Positions 52,123-62,639 of a DNA stretch of 64,000 nucleotides are shown in pieces. The position numbers were made by a program, and so were the translations under genes. The stretch lies in assembly GCA_946902875.1 (NCBI GenBank), contig OX336339.1:21173349-21237348 (forward strand), written 5' to 3'. The DNA is from Nematopogon swammerdamellus. Its lineage: Eukaryota > Arthropoda > Insecta > Lepidoptera > Adelidae. Each line of letters starts with the position of its first letter. Position 1 is the stretch's first letter. The notes beneath the pieces were generated by a model. It did not search any database and was not told where the DNA came from. It saw only the letters and a program-made list of their open reading frames with translations.

Positions 52123-52410
52123 GGTGTGGTCGGTCGACTGTTATTAAGCAACCCTGGGCGCGGTCAGTAGTTGGATGGGTGACCGCTCGACCGTTGAAGG
52201 TTGAACCGTGGTTCGGATTCCACGTTAAACTGTAGGTCCCTTCCCTTCTTACCTTACTAGGTGGTAGGGTTATCCCGGCCGGTTCAGTGTAGCCGGCACG
52301 ACCGAAGGGAAGCACTGACACAGGACCCAGTTCACCAAGGTGTTATGGGCTGACATAACGAATGTAGTAGGTGATGTAGCCGACCGTGTCAGTTTCCATA
52401 AAAAAAAAAA
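52123..52410 (+). mobile_element. SINE1 with 5S-like head, part of core missing
   Basis: 'TTAAGCAACCCTGGGCGCGG' and 'TCAGTAGTTGGATGGGTGAC' are 5S-like. 'GTGGTTCGGATTCCACG' is B-box-like, then 'ACTGTAGGTCCCTTCCCTTC', 'CTAGGTGGTAGGGTTATCCC', a deletion, and the full tail to GTTTCCAT and poly-A. Confidence 0.85.
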
Positions 52411-52782
52411 CCACAAACATTCAATAAAATTATCTCGAGCGATTCGTCCAGATCGTTTACCCACGCGGCATGCTGTCCGTTTAATTTTATTCACCCCACG
52501 AAGCACCTGACCATTTGGCCCAATTCAACGGCGTTCTTAATTTAAGACCAGTTTATATCGCCGCGAGTTCGCTAGCTACTTGCTTATTCCCTAAATTCTT
52601 TAATATTGTTCGGAAAATGCCGATCGCTTCCCCGCAGCCGGTTACTGGGGTAGCCACTGCTTGACCTGAATTCCGGGCACGCCCATCCAGTCGCACTACT
52701 TTATAAAATGTCAGTTGGCGACTAGACGAAAGTCGTAGAGAGCAGTAGCTGTCAAATTCATGAAACAATTACATGAAGTGTG
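52411..52782. other. Unassigned
   Basis: No feature recognised; 71- and 78-codon - strand frames have no known motif. Confidence 0.35.
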
Positions 52783-52940
52783 GCGTTGAAACTGACACGG
52801 TTGAATACAGCATCCGTGATGTCATCCCATAACACCGGGTGAACTAGGTGCCATGTCAGTGTTTCCCTTCATTTCATGTCGGCTGCACTGAACTGGACGG
52901 AAAATACGAACTATTTACATAGCCGTTTCGACCGATGTGT
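52783..52940 (-). mobile_element. SINE1 tail
   Basis: 'GAAACTGACACGGTTGAATA', 'GCATCCGTGATGTCATCCCA' and 'TTTACATAGCCGTTTCGACC' in - orientation. Confidence 0.8.
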
Positions 52941-53021
52941 GATGTCTTGCTTGCACACATAACGGGTGTGAGCACGGTGTCTCGCGCGCGGCGCGCCTTG
53001 GCGCGGTGACCTAAACTCACA
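52941..53021. other. Unassigned spacer
   Basis: GC-rich (TCGCGCGCGGCGCGCC). Ends in TCACAGTGCAGCC just before the next SINE; the CACAGTGCAG word resembles the Transib end but has no partner or target duplication. Confidence 0.4.
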
Positions 53022-53312
53022 GTGCAGCCTTTGTCAGCAGCTATAACTCAATGGTGCGATCAGTCGACTGCCGGTCGTGCACACCTGGGCACGTTCAGAA
53101 CTTGGATGGGTGACCGTACGACCGTTGGAGACTGGCCGTGGTTGGGATTCCACGTAAAACTGTAAATTGTGTTTCCGTCCAGTTCAGTGTAGCTGGAACC
53201 ACTAAGGGGAAGCACTGACATGGCACCTAGCTCATCAAGGTGTTATGGGCTGACATCACGGATGTTGTATATTTGATGTAGCCAATCGTGTCAGTTTCTA
53301 TTTAAAAAAATA
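53022..53312 (+). mobile_element. SINE1 with tRNA/5S head, nearly full length, core deleted
   Basis: 'GTCAGCAGCTATAACTCAAT' GG is the tRNA A-box region, 'AACTTGGATGGGTGACCG' is the 5S C-box region, and 'GGTTGGGATTCCACG' is B-box-like. The core is deleted, and the tail runs from 'CCGTCCAGTTCAGTGTAGCT' to 'GTGTCAGTTTCTATTTAAAA'. Confidence 0.85.
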
Positions 53313-53639
53313 TCTAAAAATTGTGAGCGGCCGTGCTATTTTCTAGTCGCTCGCTAATATTATACTCGATAGTCCGGTCGAGCAATCTGGGGAAGGCAAA
53401 ATGATGTTTTGTTGCAAGCTCCACACCGGGGCGGGCGGGGGCGGGGCGGGCCGAGGGACGGGTTGCGATCGAGCCCGCATTGAATACACTTTTGAAGGGT
53501 GCCCATGATTGACTCGCTTCGATTTGATTTGTCGAGGTAACGAAAATGAGATTACTTTTCCACGTGACAGTTTTACTAGTGTTCATTTATTTATAGAAAC
53601 ACGGACAATGACGTATCATTGAATACGGATGGTAGTTTT
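53313..53639. other. Unassigned, GC-rich patch at 53428-53465
   Basis: GGGGCGGGCGGGGGCGGGGC lies in otherwise ordinary DNA. The 90-codon - strand frame has no known family. Confidence 0.35.
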
Positions 53640-53784
53640 TTTTATTGAATTCTTTTTTATTACCTTCAACATCCGTGATGTCAGTCAGCCCATAACACCT
53701 TGATGTACTAGGTGCGATGTCAGTGTTTCCTTTCGGTCGTGCACGCTACACGGACGGACGGAAAACACAAACTATTTACATGCA
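53640..53784 (-). mobile_element. SINE1 tail
   Basis: 'CAACATCCGTGATGTCAGTC' with a 4-bp duplication (CAGTCAG), 'GTCAGTGTTTCCTTTCGGTC' and 'GGACGGAAAACACAAACTAT'. Confidence 0.8.
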
Positions 53785-54800
53785 ACATTTAGACTGTGTG
53801 GACGTAACTGTTATTATTATTGCCTACTGTTAAACATTATAAAACATAAATTTTAATCTTTGTCTGGATTTTTGCGAATAAAATATGTAAATATGCCAAG
53901 AGTAATTTGCTTGGCCAGAATAGGTAGTGATATCTGATAATGTGTCTACTTTTAAGGCGGCGTTAGTCGCTCGCGCGGTAATACCAAAATAGTTTAATAT
54001 TTTATCGCGGAAGTTAAAGTAACCGGAAATAAGAGAAGCATTATTAAAACGCAGTGGATAGAGAAGGGTACATCAAATATTATTTATTGAACAGAATTTT
54101 CAAAAATCTTTTAGGAACACAGAAAAAAAAATCACAAACCAAATTTTGACAAAAATCTTTAACTTTCAAGATCCTCAAATTTTGAGTGAGAACTATATTA
54201 TTTTTCGCAATAATTGAAAAGACATCTTAATACATGCTACGGAGCCTTAATACGAAAAGTTCGAAACGGCCATAGTAAATTCTGATTCTCAATGTGAATT
54301 GTCTTAATTTTAACAATAATTTTACAATTTTTTTTAATTTAAATGGAATGAAAGTAAATAAATATATACTTTATTGAACACAAAAAATTTTTGAAAAGGC
54401 GAACTTAATGCCTTTTACTAACATTTAAGGAATGGTTACATTAACTTTACACACGTACATACATGGCAGACCGGCAGGATATAGATTTTAAAGAAGCAAG
54501 AACGACTTTCGTACTCAAATTGCCCTTTCACTGATCTGCCCACGTAATTTTAATTATTTAGTAGTAAACGGGCTAAGACTGGCGTTGAAATATATCGGCG
54601 CAGCTTGTGAGGCGTAAGTACACTGCAGCAGAAAAATCTAGGCAGACAGAGTAGGGTTCAACCTACTCAGTCAGGCTCTAAATCAGTGTTTCCCAAAAGT
54701 GTTAAGGCATTGCATTATTATAAAATTTTGGATGAAACATAACCTGAGATGGTGATATCGGCCATATATCTTACTAAGATCATGGTCCATACTTTTCAAA
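53785..54800. other. Mostly unassigned; LINE-tail look at 54354-54660
   Basis: 'AATATATACTTTATTGAACA' and later 'AGACTGGCGTTGAAATATAT', 'GCGCAGCTTGTGAGGCG' resemble a - orientation LINE 3' end, but no second copy is present. Nothing else was recognised. Confidence 0.4.
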
Positions 54801-55208
54801 GAAAAACCGGCCAAGTGCGAGTCGAACTCGCGCACCGAGGGCTCAGTATCGCCATGTCATGGTCAGCGCCACTCACGCCATCTATGGCGTGTTTTATGAA
54901 ATGCTTCATATTAGTTACAATTTCATGATTAGTTGAAATGCTTCATACTCTTTTTGGTAGATGGCGCGCATGCACTTTTTAGTTTTTTTATATGGGGACC
55001 CCGTGAATTTTTTACTTTCCTTATTTTTATTATTTGTTGTTATATCGGCCATAATAAATAACACATAAAATATTCTGTAACATTTGAACGGCCTACCTGT
55101 TACGGTTCAAGAGATACAGCCCTCGGACAGACAGACAAACGGACAGACAGACAGACGGCGTAGGCTTAGCAATAGGGTTCCGTACGACGGATACGGAACC
55201 CTAAAAAT
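54801..55208 (-). mobile_element. AGGGTTCCGTA-family element, full length
   Basis: 'AAAACCGGCCAAGTGCGAGT', 'CGAACTCGCGCACCGAGGGC', 'CATGTCATGGTCAGCGCCAC', 'GGCGTGTTTTATGAAATGCT', 'TTATATCGGCCATAATAA', 'GTTCAAGAGATACAGCCCTC', the GACAGACA block and 'CGTACGACGGATACGGAACC'. It is a reverse partner of 32465-32936. Confidence 0.8.
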
Positions 55209-56189
55209 GCACATATTGTGTTTTGTTCAGGAGATCCATTATCTCTGCCTACCTCATCGAGAAACTATAGAGGTAATATAAAATAGACTTTAAGAAATAG
55301 CATACCTATTGAGTATATTGAAATGAAAATAGAAACTTGGTACTGCTGACTATCGGGCTGTGGAAGAAATTGCCTTGTCATTTTAAGTGGTATAGTGTGT
55401 AATATTTATTACGTACTAGCTTTTTGCCCGCAGCTTCCCTCGCGGCATTGTAGGTTATGCTTATTTTGAGTCAACGCAATATATTCTCTCTCTCTCTCTC
55501 TCTCTCCTTCCTCCTTCCCCGCCCTTCCCTCCCTCCCATCTTAGGGTATGAATTGATTCGTTACAAAGCAAAACTTTAAAAAATTACCGGCTTTCCATAC
55601 AAAAGGCTGTGCGTTGTCTGTCAGTCAGTCAGTGCTAAGAATAGTATTAAGTTATTACTAGGTTTTGCCCACGGCTTCGCTTTGCATAACTTTTTGCTCA
55701 CAGCTCAGGCCGCCGATGATTTATTATTTATAGCCACAGAAAACCAGAAGTGACAGAATGTAAGAATGAAAACTGTATATAAATTCTCTCCAGGAAGACA
55801 GTTTTACTCCGTAGGTAGAGCAATACAATTTTACCCATAAAAGTGGTAGGTAATTAATTACTGCCACGTTGGGAACCACTGGCCTAGACGCTGGGACAAA
55901 TTACCAGTCTTGTACCTAAAACCTCGGGTTGTGTTAGTCTTGTCTGCTTTCTAAGTTTGAGACCCTTTTAGACCAGTTTAGTTGGGGAAGTTGAGAATAA
56001 ATTATCGGAAGTTTCGTGCGAGTCGCACGTCTAAATAAGTGTACATAACATGTTTCTTCTGTGACACGCACGAGACAGAGGACCGTGTCCGTGACCGCAG
56101 AGCATAATTAATATAGGGTTGATCATAGTTAACTTGTATTATTGCTCAAAATTGTTTACATTAAAAACATATCACGTTGAAAGACGGTT
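55209..56189. other. Two Helitron-type ends and a (TC)n run, otherwise unassigned
   Basis: 55424-55450 (ACTAGCTTTTTGCCCGCAGC TTCCCTCGCGG) and 55658-55685 (ACTAGGTTTTGCCCACGGCT TCGC) are Helitron-type 3' ends in - orientation. 55483-55506 is (TC)n. No 5' ends were identified. Confidence 0.5.
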
Positions 56190-56365
56190 TAAAAAAAACC
56201 GGCCAAGTTCGAGTCGAACTCGCGCAGGTAGGTTTCATCACCACAAAAAAAAGTTGAAAAAATACGATTCTTGTTTGATTATTATCCGTCAAATAACACA
56301 TATTCTGTGAACATTTCAACTTCTAGCTATTACGGTTCCAAAGATACAGCCATCGGACCTGACCG
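56190..56365 (-). repeat. AGGGTTCCGTA-family, internally deleted
   Basis: 'AAAAACCGGCCAAGTTCGAG' and 'TCGAACTCGCGCAGGTAGG', then 'AATAACACATATTCTGTGAA' and 'TACGGTTCCAAAGATACAGC'. Confidence 0.65.
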
Positions 56366-56639
56366 CCCCTAGGTGTGCTTAATATCACGAACGACTTTCT
56401 TTTTGGCTTTCGCTTTTGGGTTTTTATTTAATCAAAATTGTTTATGATTTTTGACTAAGATTGAAAATTGTTTATGTGCCTTTGTTTTTGAAACTGAATT
56501 ATATATATATATATATATATATTTGTAGATGTCTTGTTTCATTTTTCACTTTTGTGTATCTTGTTTCATACAAAAGTGCAAAGTGCAAGCTCACCAGTCA
56601 TAAGCTGAGATAAATAATTCATAAAAAAAATAACTATAA
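56366..56639. repeat. AT-rich with (AT)n microsatellite at 56501-56522
   Basis: About 11 AT repeats. The flanking words CTTGTTTCAT and CAAAAGTGCAAAGTGCAA recur locally. No gene. Confidence 0.6.
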
Positions 56640-57030
56640 TAACAACTCTCGAAGGATATTCAACAGCTAGAACGAGTCCAAAGAAAATTCACAAAAATAC
56701 CACATCTTAGTTACGAAGAGAGCTAAAGCTACCCTCCCTGGAAGCTCGACGCCAGGGAGGGGATCTAATAGAGGTGTACAAAATTCTGACGTGTAAATAC
56801 GATTGCCCTGAGCTGATCCAAATGTTCACATTGAATCAAAACGTTCATCTTCGAGGCCACAGCATGAAACTACGTCGAACAATCTTTAACAGCAATACTC
56901 GCAAACATTTCATAACAAACAGAGTGGTGGTCCACTGGAATCAACTTCCACAGGAAGTAATAAGCGCACTTAGTATCAACCAATTCAAAAATAGACTGGA
57001 TAAATATCTAACAAATAAAACATAATCTCA
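56640..57030 (+). pseudogene. CR1/Jockey-like LINE C-terminus
   Basis: The + strand reads 'DIQQLERVQRKFTKIPHLSY' (thumb helix), then a frameshift, then from 56774 'MYKILTCKYDCPELIQMFTL', 'LRRTIFNSNTRKHFITNRVV', 'VHWNQLPQEVISALSINQFK' and 'NRLDKYLTNKT' before a stop. The order VYKIL - R--F-NRVV--WN-LP--V--A-S-N-FK--LD is the standard C-terminus of CR1/L2-like and related LINEs. Only about 130 codons survive. It is a different family from the 1645 and 41938 fragments. Confidence 0.85.
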
Positions 57031-57559
57031 AAGAGAGTGCTCAAGAACGTTAATAAAAAAAAAAAACATATTTAATAAATCTAAGATAATTACGAAAAAC
57101 TACAAATTTTAACTGGATTTAAAAATCAGCCAAGGCTGCCTGTCTAAAATAAATAAACTAAAGCTGCAAGCTTACAATTAAAAATAATTATTCCTTCTAG
57201 CGATCCTCGTTCGGAGAGCTACTTCGAACAAAGGTTCAGAATTGCAGTGCAGTACAGCTTGGGAATGTGGCGAGTGTCCTCGGAACATTCCGCTCTGCTT
57301 ATCTCGAGTCCAAATTTTAGTGATATTTTTGAAGTGAAAACTTTTTTAGCGGCGCTTGGCACTTTTTTAGGTGTGTAAAAAATGTTAAACTCGCGTCAGA
57401 TCTCGAAAAGCGACAGATTTATTTTTATTATTTAAAATGTAACCTTAAGTCATTGCATTAAGGGTTAAGTTACGAGTGGCTCGGGATCAATTCTGTTCGT
57501 CTCTCAGTGACAGTAAAACCGAAAGCGAATCAAGGGAATCCGATATTCGTTTGGTCGTT
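57031..57559. other. Unassigned
   Basis: A GC-richer centre at 57195-57320 contains GAACATTCCGCTCTG-like text but no confident motif. Nothing was recognised. Confidence 0.35.
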
Positions 57560-57640
57560 TATGTGATTTCGTGGCTCAATGGATTTTTTTTCAGTTTAGA
57601 ATTTGTATTTTTTGACCATGGGTTCGAATCCCTCAATTTT
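57560..57640 (+). ncRNA. tRNA-like remnant (A and B boxes)
   Basis: TGGCTCAATGG (57572-57582) fits a pol III A box, and GGGTTCGAATCCC (57620-57632) is a perfect B box with a paired stem. They are 49 bp apart, as in a tRNA with a long middle. T-runs follow. No acceptor stem can be paired, so it is a tRNA pseudogene or the head of a third SINE family rather than a working tRNA. Confidence 0.4.
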
Positions 57641-58363
57641 TTTTTGTTTTTTTTTTCTTTTGTTTTCTTAAGCAATGTTACGGTGTTTAAATTTTTTTAG
57701 GGTGTTTAGTTTTTTTTATAACCACCTAAGAATTATGTTCAGAAATACAAAAAGTTTAAAATTACAAAAAATACAAAAATACAAACGGAGTGCAACTGGG
57801 GCTTTTTTAAATTGTTATGTAATTTTAATTTTCTTTAATAACAATAATTACACTTTACATTTTTATATACATTATTTCCACCTCTTTAAAGCCACACATT
57901 TCTATTGTTTAGCTGACTCATTCATCGGCAGCAGGCAGGGTTGTCGAAATAAGCGTTCAAAATTTGTCTTTCACGACAGGACACAAGCGTTCGACTGTTC
58001 CGAAAGTTGCTGTGAAAATTAATAAACTTTGAAAAGGGTCCGCGCTATGTCGGGCCACCCCCTGGCGAGCTAGCGACGCTTGTACCTAGTATATGTAGAC
58101 GAACTATGCGAACATGCTAAACGCGAGGCACTTAGAAGCATATTTTACATTTATGGGTGGTCGCAAAAAATAATCATGATGTATTTTGCATTATTTTCGT
58201 ACTTGTTCGACGTCAACACTAACCACCAGGAATACATTTTTATACATTTGTTGTATTTTAGTAACTGTGATTTATTTCTATACACCTTGGAAATTATTTC
58301 ATAATGCCTTCGGCGTCCTATTTTCAGGCATTTTTCTAAATGAACTTAGAACAACGAAAGTAC
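57641..58363. other. Unassigned
   Basis: T-rich then ordinary DNA; 115- and 74-codon + frames show no known motif. Confidence 0.35.
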
Positions 58364-58680
58364 ATGTACGTACAGTCAGTCAGTCAGTCAGTCAGCGTGT
58401 AAGCGTCCACTGTTGGACATACGCCTCTCCAATTTTCCTCCAGTCCTCCCGGCCTTCAGAGATACGGAACCACTGCTTTCCGCCGACGTACTTGATGTCG
58501 TGGTCCCACCTGACGGGTGGTCTTCCCACACTCCGCTTTACTGTCCACGGCCGCCAGTGTAGGACACGGTTACTCCAACGGTCATCGTCTCTTCGGCTAA
58601 CGTGCCCAGCCCACTGCCACTTGAGCTTAACCACCCGGTGTCCAATATCGACTACTTTGGTGCGTTGACACAAAAGTAGT
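58364..58680 (-). pseudogene. RTE-type LINE C-terminus and 3' end
   Basis: On the - strand the frame 58673-58392 contains 'KVVDIGHRVVKLKWQWAGHV', 'SRRDDDRWSNRVLHWRPWTV', 'GRPPVRWDHDIKYVGGKQWF' and ends 'EDWRKIGEAYVQQWTLTR'. The LKWQWAGHVxRR and GRPPxRWxDD motifs and the EAYVQQW end are characteristic of RTE/BovB-like LINEs. Only the last 93 or so codons remain; the intact family encodes endonuclease plus RT of about 1,000 residues. The 3' end carries (GACT)n (58375-58396), the usual short tandem tail of RTE elements. Smaller copies of the same end are at 31995 and 49155 (+). Confidence 0.88.
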
Positions 58681-58703
58681 CGATCAGCGTCGGGATTTGG
58701 AGA

Positions 58704-58792
58704 GAGACAGTCCGGTTGTAGAGCGTCATCCCTGTCGCACAGTAACCTGCGAATTAGTGCGACAGAGACGACGCTCTACAACCAGACTGTCT
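58704..58792. mobile_element. Small inverted-repeat element
   Basis: GACAGTCCGGTTGTAGAGCG TCATCCCTGTCGCAC pairs with its complement at 58757-58792 (about 31 of 35 positions), with a 16-bp loop. It may be a miniature fold-back element or a structured RNA remnant. Confidence 0.6.
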
Positions 58793-59814
58793 TCTGCAAA
58801 GCCCGAAGTGCATTATTTATCACCGAGTAGATACTGTACGTACATTGTATATGTCGCAGGAAGATGTTGATCTTATCTCTAAAGATTAGATCAAACCACA
58901 GGTTTACCATCTTACCGTGACAACACATTTTCGCGACGGCTTTTTCGGAAATGTAATCTCGGCTTTAGCGTGAGCAAGTTGCACGTGCTCGGGGGTGTGC
59001 GTATGGCGGAGGATCTCTAGTTAGAAGTAGGGGTGGTCCTGAATAGATTATTCACTTACTAGGAGATTAGAATACGTTATTCATAACGCTCTATATTATT
59101 CCTGGATCGGGCCGGCTGTGAACTTAGAATAACATAAAATCGCGTTCATACTTTGTGGAGTGTTTTGATTTACCTATTCCAAACTGAATAAACTCTTTAT
59201 ACTAAACTGACTAACTCTTTATTTATTTATTTATTTTTTATTTTAAACTTTTAAAGAAACAAACAGTTACAAAATAAGTACATAGAAAATTAACTCTAGT
59301 CTAACACCTAAACCAGTAAAGTTTCTACAATTTAATTTTAATCTTACAATTTAATGATATCAACAAAACTTATGGAAAATATATATAGATAAAAATTAAA
59401 TGTATACATTTGTTTAAATTTGGAAAAGAAAGGAAAAAATATTTATTGAATTCTTATAAATGAAAAAAAAAAAACTAAAACATTGCGATTTAGATTCTTG
59501 AGAGAGTGAGTCCAATTACCTATGGTTACCTATGGTACTTTATACTCTTTAAACTAAATATACTCTTTGTGAAGTCAAAATTTAAAAAATCCTCTAATTC
59601 TTAATGGACAAGTATATATGTATATATTTAGGTATTATGTATTATATAAATTGTAATTCATATGTATTTAATTTAATCTGTAAATAGTAATTTATATATA
59701 TATATAATTAACTAGTATGTACTTATATGTAGTGTATATTATAGTATATTATAGTTATTTTCCTTATATTATATTTTACATTCCCACACTCAAGTCTTTT
59801 GCTACTACCTACTT
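58793..59814. other. Unassigned, AT-rich; possible LINE tail at 59220-59345
   Basis: TTATTTATTTATTTATTTTT followed by 'AACAAACAGTTACAAAATAA' and 'TAACTCTAGTCTAACACCTA' has a - orientation LINE-tail look. No second copy was recognised. Confidence 0.4.
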
Positions 59815-59980
59815 ATATCTCGCAACATACGACTCTCAAACATCCAAAGGTTGACTGGGAGAAATCCCTGTAAGGGATAAGTCCGCCTTTGCCCCTCATG
59901 TAAATTTCTTTTGTTTGTTTATGTTAAATGTTTTTTGGAACAATAAAGTATTTCTATCTATCTATCTATCTATACTATGT
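59815..59980 (+). repeat. LINE 3'-tail repeat C with (ATCT)n end
   Basis: 'CATACGACTCTCAAACATCC', 'AAAGGTTGACTGGGAGAAAT', 'CCCTGTAAGGGATAAGTCCG', 'CCTTTGCCCCTCATGTAAAT', an AATAAAG word, then TTTCTATCTATCTATCTAT. Fragments occur reversed at 20945-21010 and 33515-33600. Confidence 0.7.
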
Positions 59981-59992
59981 ACGCCCTATAAT

Positions 59993-60285
59993 CAGCCTCG
60001 GTAGCTCAGTCGTGTGATCGTGGACATCATTCGTGGTCATAAGCACACCTGGGCGAGATCACAATGGATGGGTTTCCGTTCGACCGTTGGAGGACTGACC
60101 GTAGTTCAGATTTGACGTAAAACTATAGGTTCACTCCCTTCTTACCTTACTTTACTAGGTGGTAGAGTTTAACCCGCCCGGGTTGATACCACCGCACTAA
60201 ATGAAGGTCGGTCGAAACGGCTATGTAAATAGTTCATGTTATCAGTTCACTTCAGTGTAGCCGGCACGACCAAAGGAAACTCATG
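59993..60285 (+). mobile_element. SINE1 with tRNA/5S head, 3'-truncated
   Basis: 'CAGCCTCGGTAGCTCAGTCG' (tRNA A-box region), a diverged 5S part ('CACAATGGATGGGTTTCC'), 'AACTATAGGTTCACTCCCTT', the complete core 'GTTTAACCCGCCCGGGTTGA', and the tail up to 'GTGTAGCCGGCACGACCAAA', where another sequence starts. Confidence 0.85.
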
Positions 60286-60790
60286 AATAAACACATCCAT
60301 GTATGAGACTGAAAAAAAAATTCTGCAGTCGAGTTTTTTGATACAGAAAAAAGATTGTTCTGTTTGTCCCTTATAGATGGAGTTCTTGCCAAGTTTTTCC
60401 GAGTCCCGAAGTCTTTTCATGTCTTTTGTAATCTTCCATTCAGGCCATTGGCCTTCTCTCCTGAATCTATAGAGAGGGGCGTGTTGTTTCCAGTGAAATA
60501 TGCACTTTGAGACTTGTATCGCAGAATGCGTTCGCTGCACAGAGCAAGAAATCACGCGGGGGAAGACGGCCTCCGATCGCTGTACTGTGGTTCGCTGTGT
60601 TCGGCTCTAAGGAGCCACTCACAGATGAGAGAGATTATATGTAGATGGTCATCAAGAGCGGTCTGTATGGGAACACCTTGCCGCCAAAATTAAATACCAC
60701 TCAAGTTGCATTAATGCTCCCAGTGCACGCGGTCTCTCAGATGTCGTATGCCAATGAAAGCAAGAAAAAAAAAATATTTTTATTTTTTTT
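60286..60790. other. Unassigned
   Basis: A 102-codon - strand frame (60247-60555) partly overlaps the SINE and has no recognised domain. Confidence 0.35.
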
Positions 60791-61364
60791 ATTTTATTTA
60801 TTCAGTAATCATACAGTACATTTTTTTTTTTTTTTTTTTTTAATCTCCTTATGATACTGCAAGCTGTCAGGAATTTGACATTCAACAGTAAGTTATAAAT
60901 GTTAGTTGTCTTGCACGGACAGTATCCATTGATTACACCCGCATTTATATTAACGTCTTCTCAGTAGAGTAGATCTTGTGGAGCTTTCCTCTTTATACAG
61001 TACATAACTGAAAATTAATATACAATATTTGACAAACTAAAAACCAGCTAAGATTACATTAATAGATAAGTAGTAATATTATAAAAAAAAAGTATGATGC
61101 TAACTTAAAAAGACACACTTTCTAGAAAACAAAATGGAATAACAAAACTATAACTATCGGCAAAAACTAACTAACAATATCGGCATCCTCTGCCATAAGC
61201 GCTAACATTTCGCATAATGCAGCGACACAGACGTTTGATCGTCTATCTGGCCGTTATCACTCTGATCTGCGGAGCCACTCCTCATGATTAGTGAGTGCAA
61301 GAGTAGAGCAAAAAATGGCGCCAGCCAAAAACATTTCATGTGGCTTACGTTTGCTAGTGAGTTG
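60791..61364. other. T-run and unassigned DNA
   Basis: A poly-T run of about 23 bases at 60820-60842 precedes AT-rich text with a LINE-tail look (- orientation). Nothing definite. Confidence 0.4.
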
Positions 61365-62420
61365 CCCCGTATATTATATATATATTTTTATGTAAACCAA
61401 CATGGGTGGCTGTGCCGAGGGACAAATGATGCAATCGTCAAAGCCGAAATCAACTCTCCTCGCGAAGCCACGCTAAGTTAGGCGCTACCACGCGACGCTG
61501 GACGTTTTAAGACACCCAGGTTGTTGCGTGTTTAAAATCACATAGTGTCAAAATAATACTTTCCTGTCAGTGTGACAACAGAATTATAAATAATTTAAAG
61601 AATAACAACAGACAAGGCTGCATGGTATAATACCTTTGCCTATCCCAAAAAAAGGGATAAAACAACCAAAAAAAAAAAAAAAGAAATAACATCTTGTTCA
61701 TCTGGGCGATGCCTAAATATTTTATTTCGTCTTATTGATTAATTAATTGTTGTATAACAGCCGTCTCGTATTGAGGTGAGTTTTTGTTAATATCTAAGGC
61801 CTGTATTGATATAGCATATAAAGTATTATAATAATCAAAGTGTACTAAGCTATGTTCAAATATTTCAGCGGCTGTTTAATTATAAGACTTGTTCTCGACT
61901 CTGCAAGTTTTTATTCCGGCTTGGACACAGCCGTAAATCAGGTCCTGGCGCCCAACCTGCCTTCCTCAACATCCCCACGACCCGTACCGACTCGCCTATA
62001 CCGGGGTGCAAGAAATATACGCTACAAGGTTAAAGGATTCGGGAAACACACTTACTGGAAAACAGTTCCACACGCTAGCCGTGCGACAAAGAAATGATAT
62101 TGAGAACCGATGGGTTGTTAAAAGCCGAATGTCAACTACAAAGTCTGAGTCTCTATGCGACGAGTAATGAAAATATCCGTCTTGTTCGTGACCCGAAACT
62201 TACTGGTGGTCTAGAGTAGCTGAATCACAGACGTTTCGTGAGTTCGCTTAGTTTGACTTACAGACAATATGATGTGCGCTGCTGCTCTGAGGACCTAGTA
62301 TTCTTTATCAGTATTCCCTGCCACCCGTCCTATCTCCCCAATACCTCACGCTCAGCACCCTATGGTTGTTGATATTGAGCTTTTGAAAACAAATTATCTC
62401 TCAAAATCATTTATTTTCGT
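61365..62420. pseudogene. LINE family A, rearranged copy (parts in both orientations)
   Basis: 61378-61505 (-) is the family A 3' UTR, from its tail (TATGTAAACCAACATGGGTG, 'GCTGTGCCGAGGGAC') inward. 61990-62130 (-) encodes 'FLCRTASVWNCFPVSVFPES'. In contrast, 62170-62430 (+) encodes upstream parts: an 'RLVRDPKLTGGLE'-like block, 'CHPSYL' and 'LSKSFIFVPP'. So the 3' portion lies on the - strand and the preceding portion is inverted. An unrelated or diverged stretch (61510-61985) separates the 3' UTR from the C-terminus. Confidence 0.6.
61761..61775 (+). other. Micro-exon candidate
   Basis: ATTGTTGTATAACAG, then CCGTCTCGTATTGAG, then GTGAGTTTTT gives acceptor, 15 bp and a strong donor. The tract before the AG is only moderately pyrimidine-rich. 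It could easily be chance. Confidence 0.2.
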
Positions 62421-62639
62421 ACCGCCTACTAATGTTTTTAAGTTTACACTTTTATTAATTATATTCAGTTTGACGTCTGGTACAACGGACACCAGACGTC
62501 GGCTCCAGGAACTCCCGCAGTTCCTGATGAAGCCCGTGACGTAGCGGTCGAAACGTCGACTTATGTAAGTCTTTAAACCTACTGTTAATCCGGAAACTTA
62601 AAAATGAATATTCGTACCGCCTGTCTTCCGCCGAGTGTT
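62421..62639. repeat. LINE 3'-region scrap
   Basis: 'CAGTTCCTGATGAAGCCCGT' and 'GTAGCGGTCGAAACGTCGAC' have the form of a common insect LINE 3' region; compare GACGTTTCGAG at 9710. Confidence 0.45.

Noticed and set aside
53018..53030. Second Transib-type end (CACAGTGCAG)
   Set aside because: No inverted partner, no 5-bp duplication and no nonamer-like box at 12 or 23 bp.
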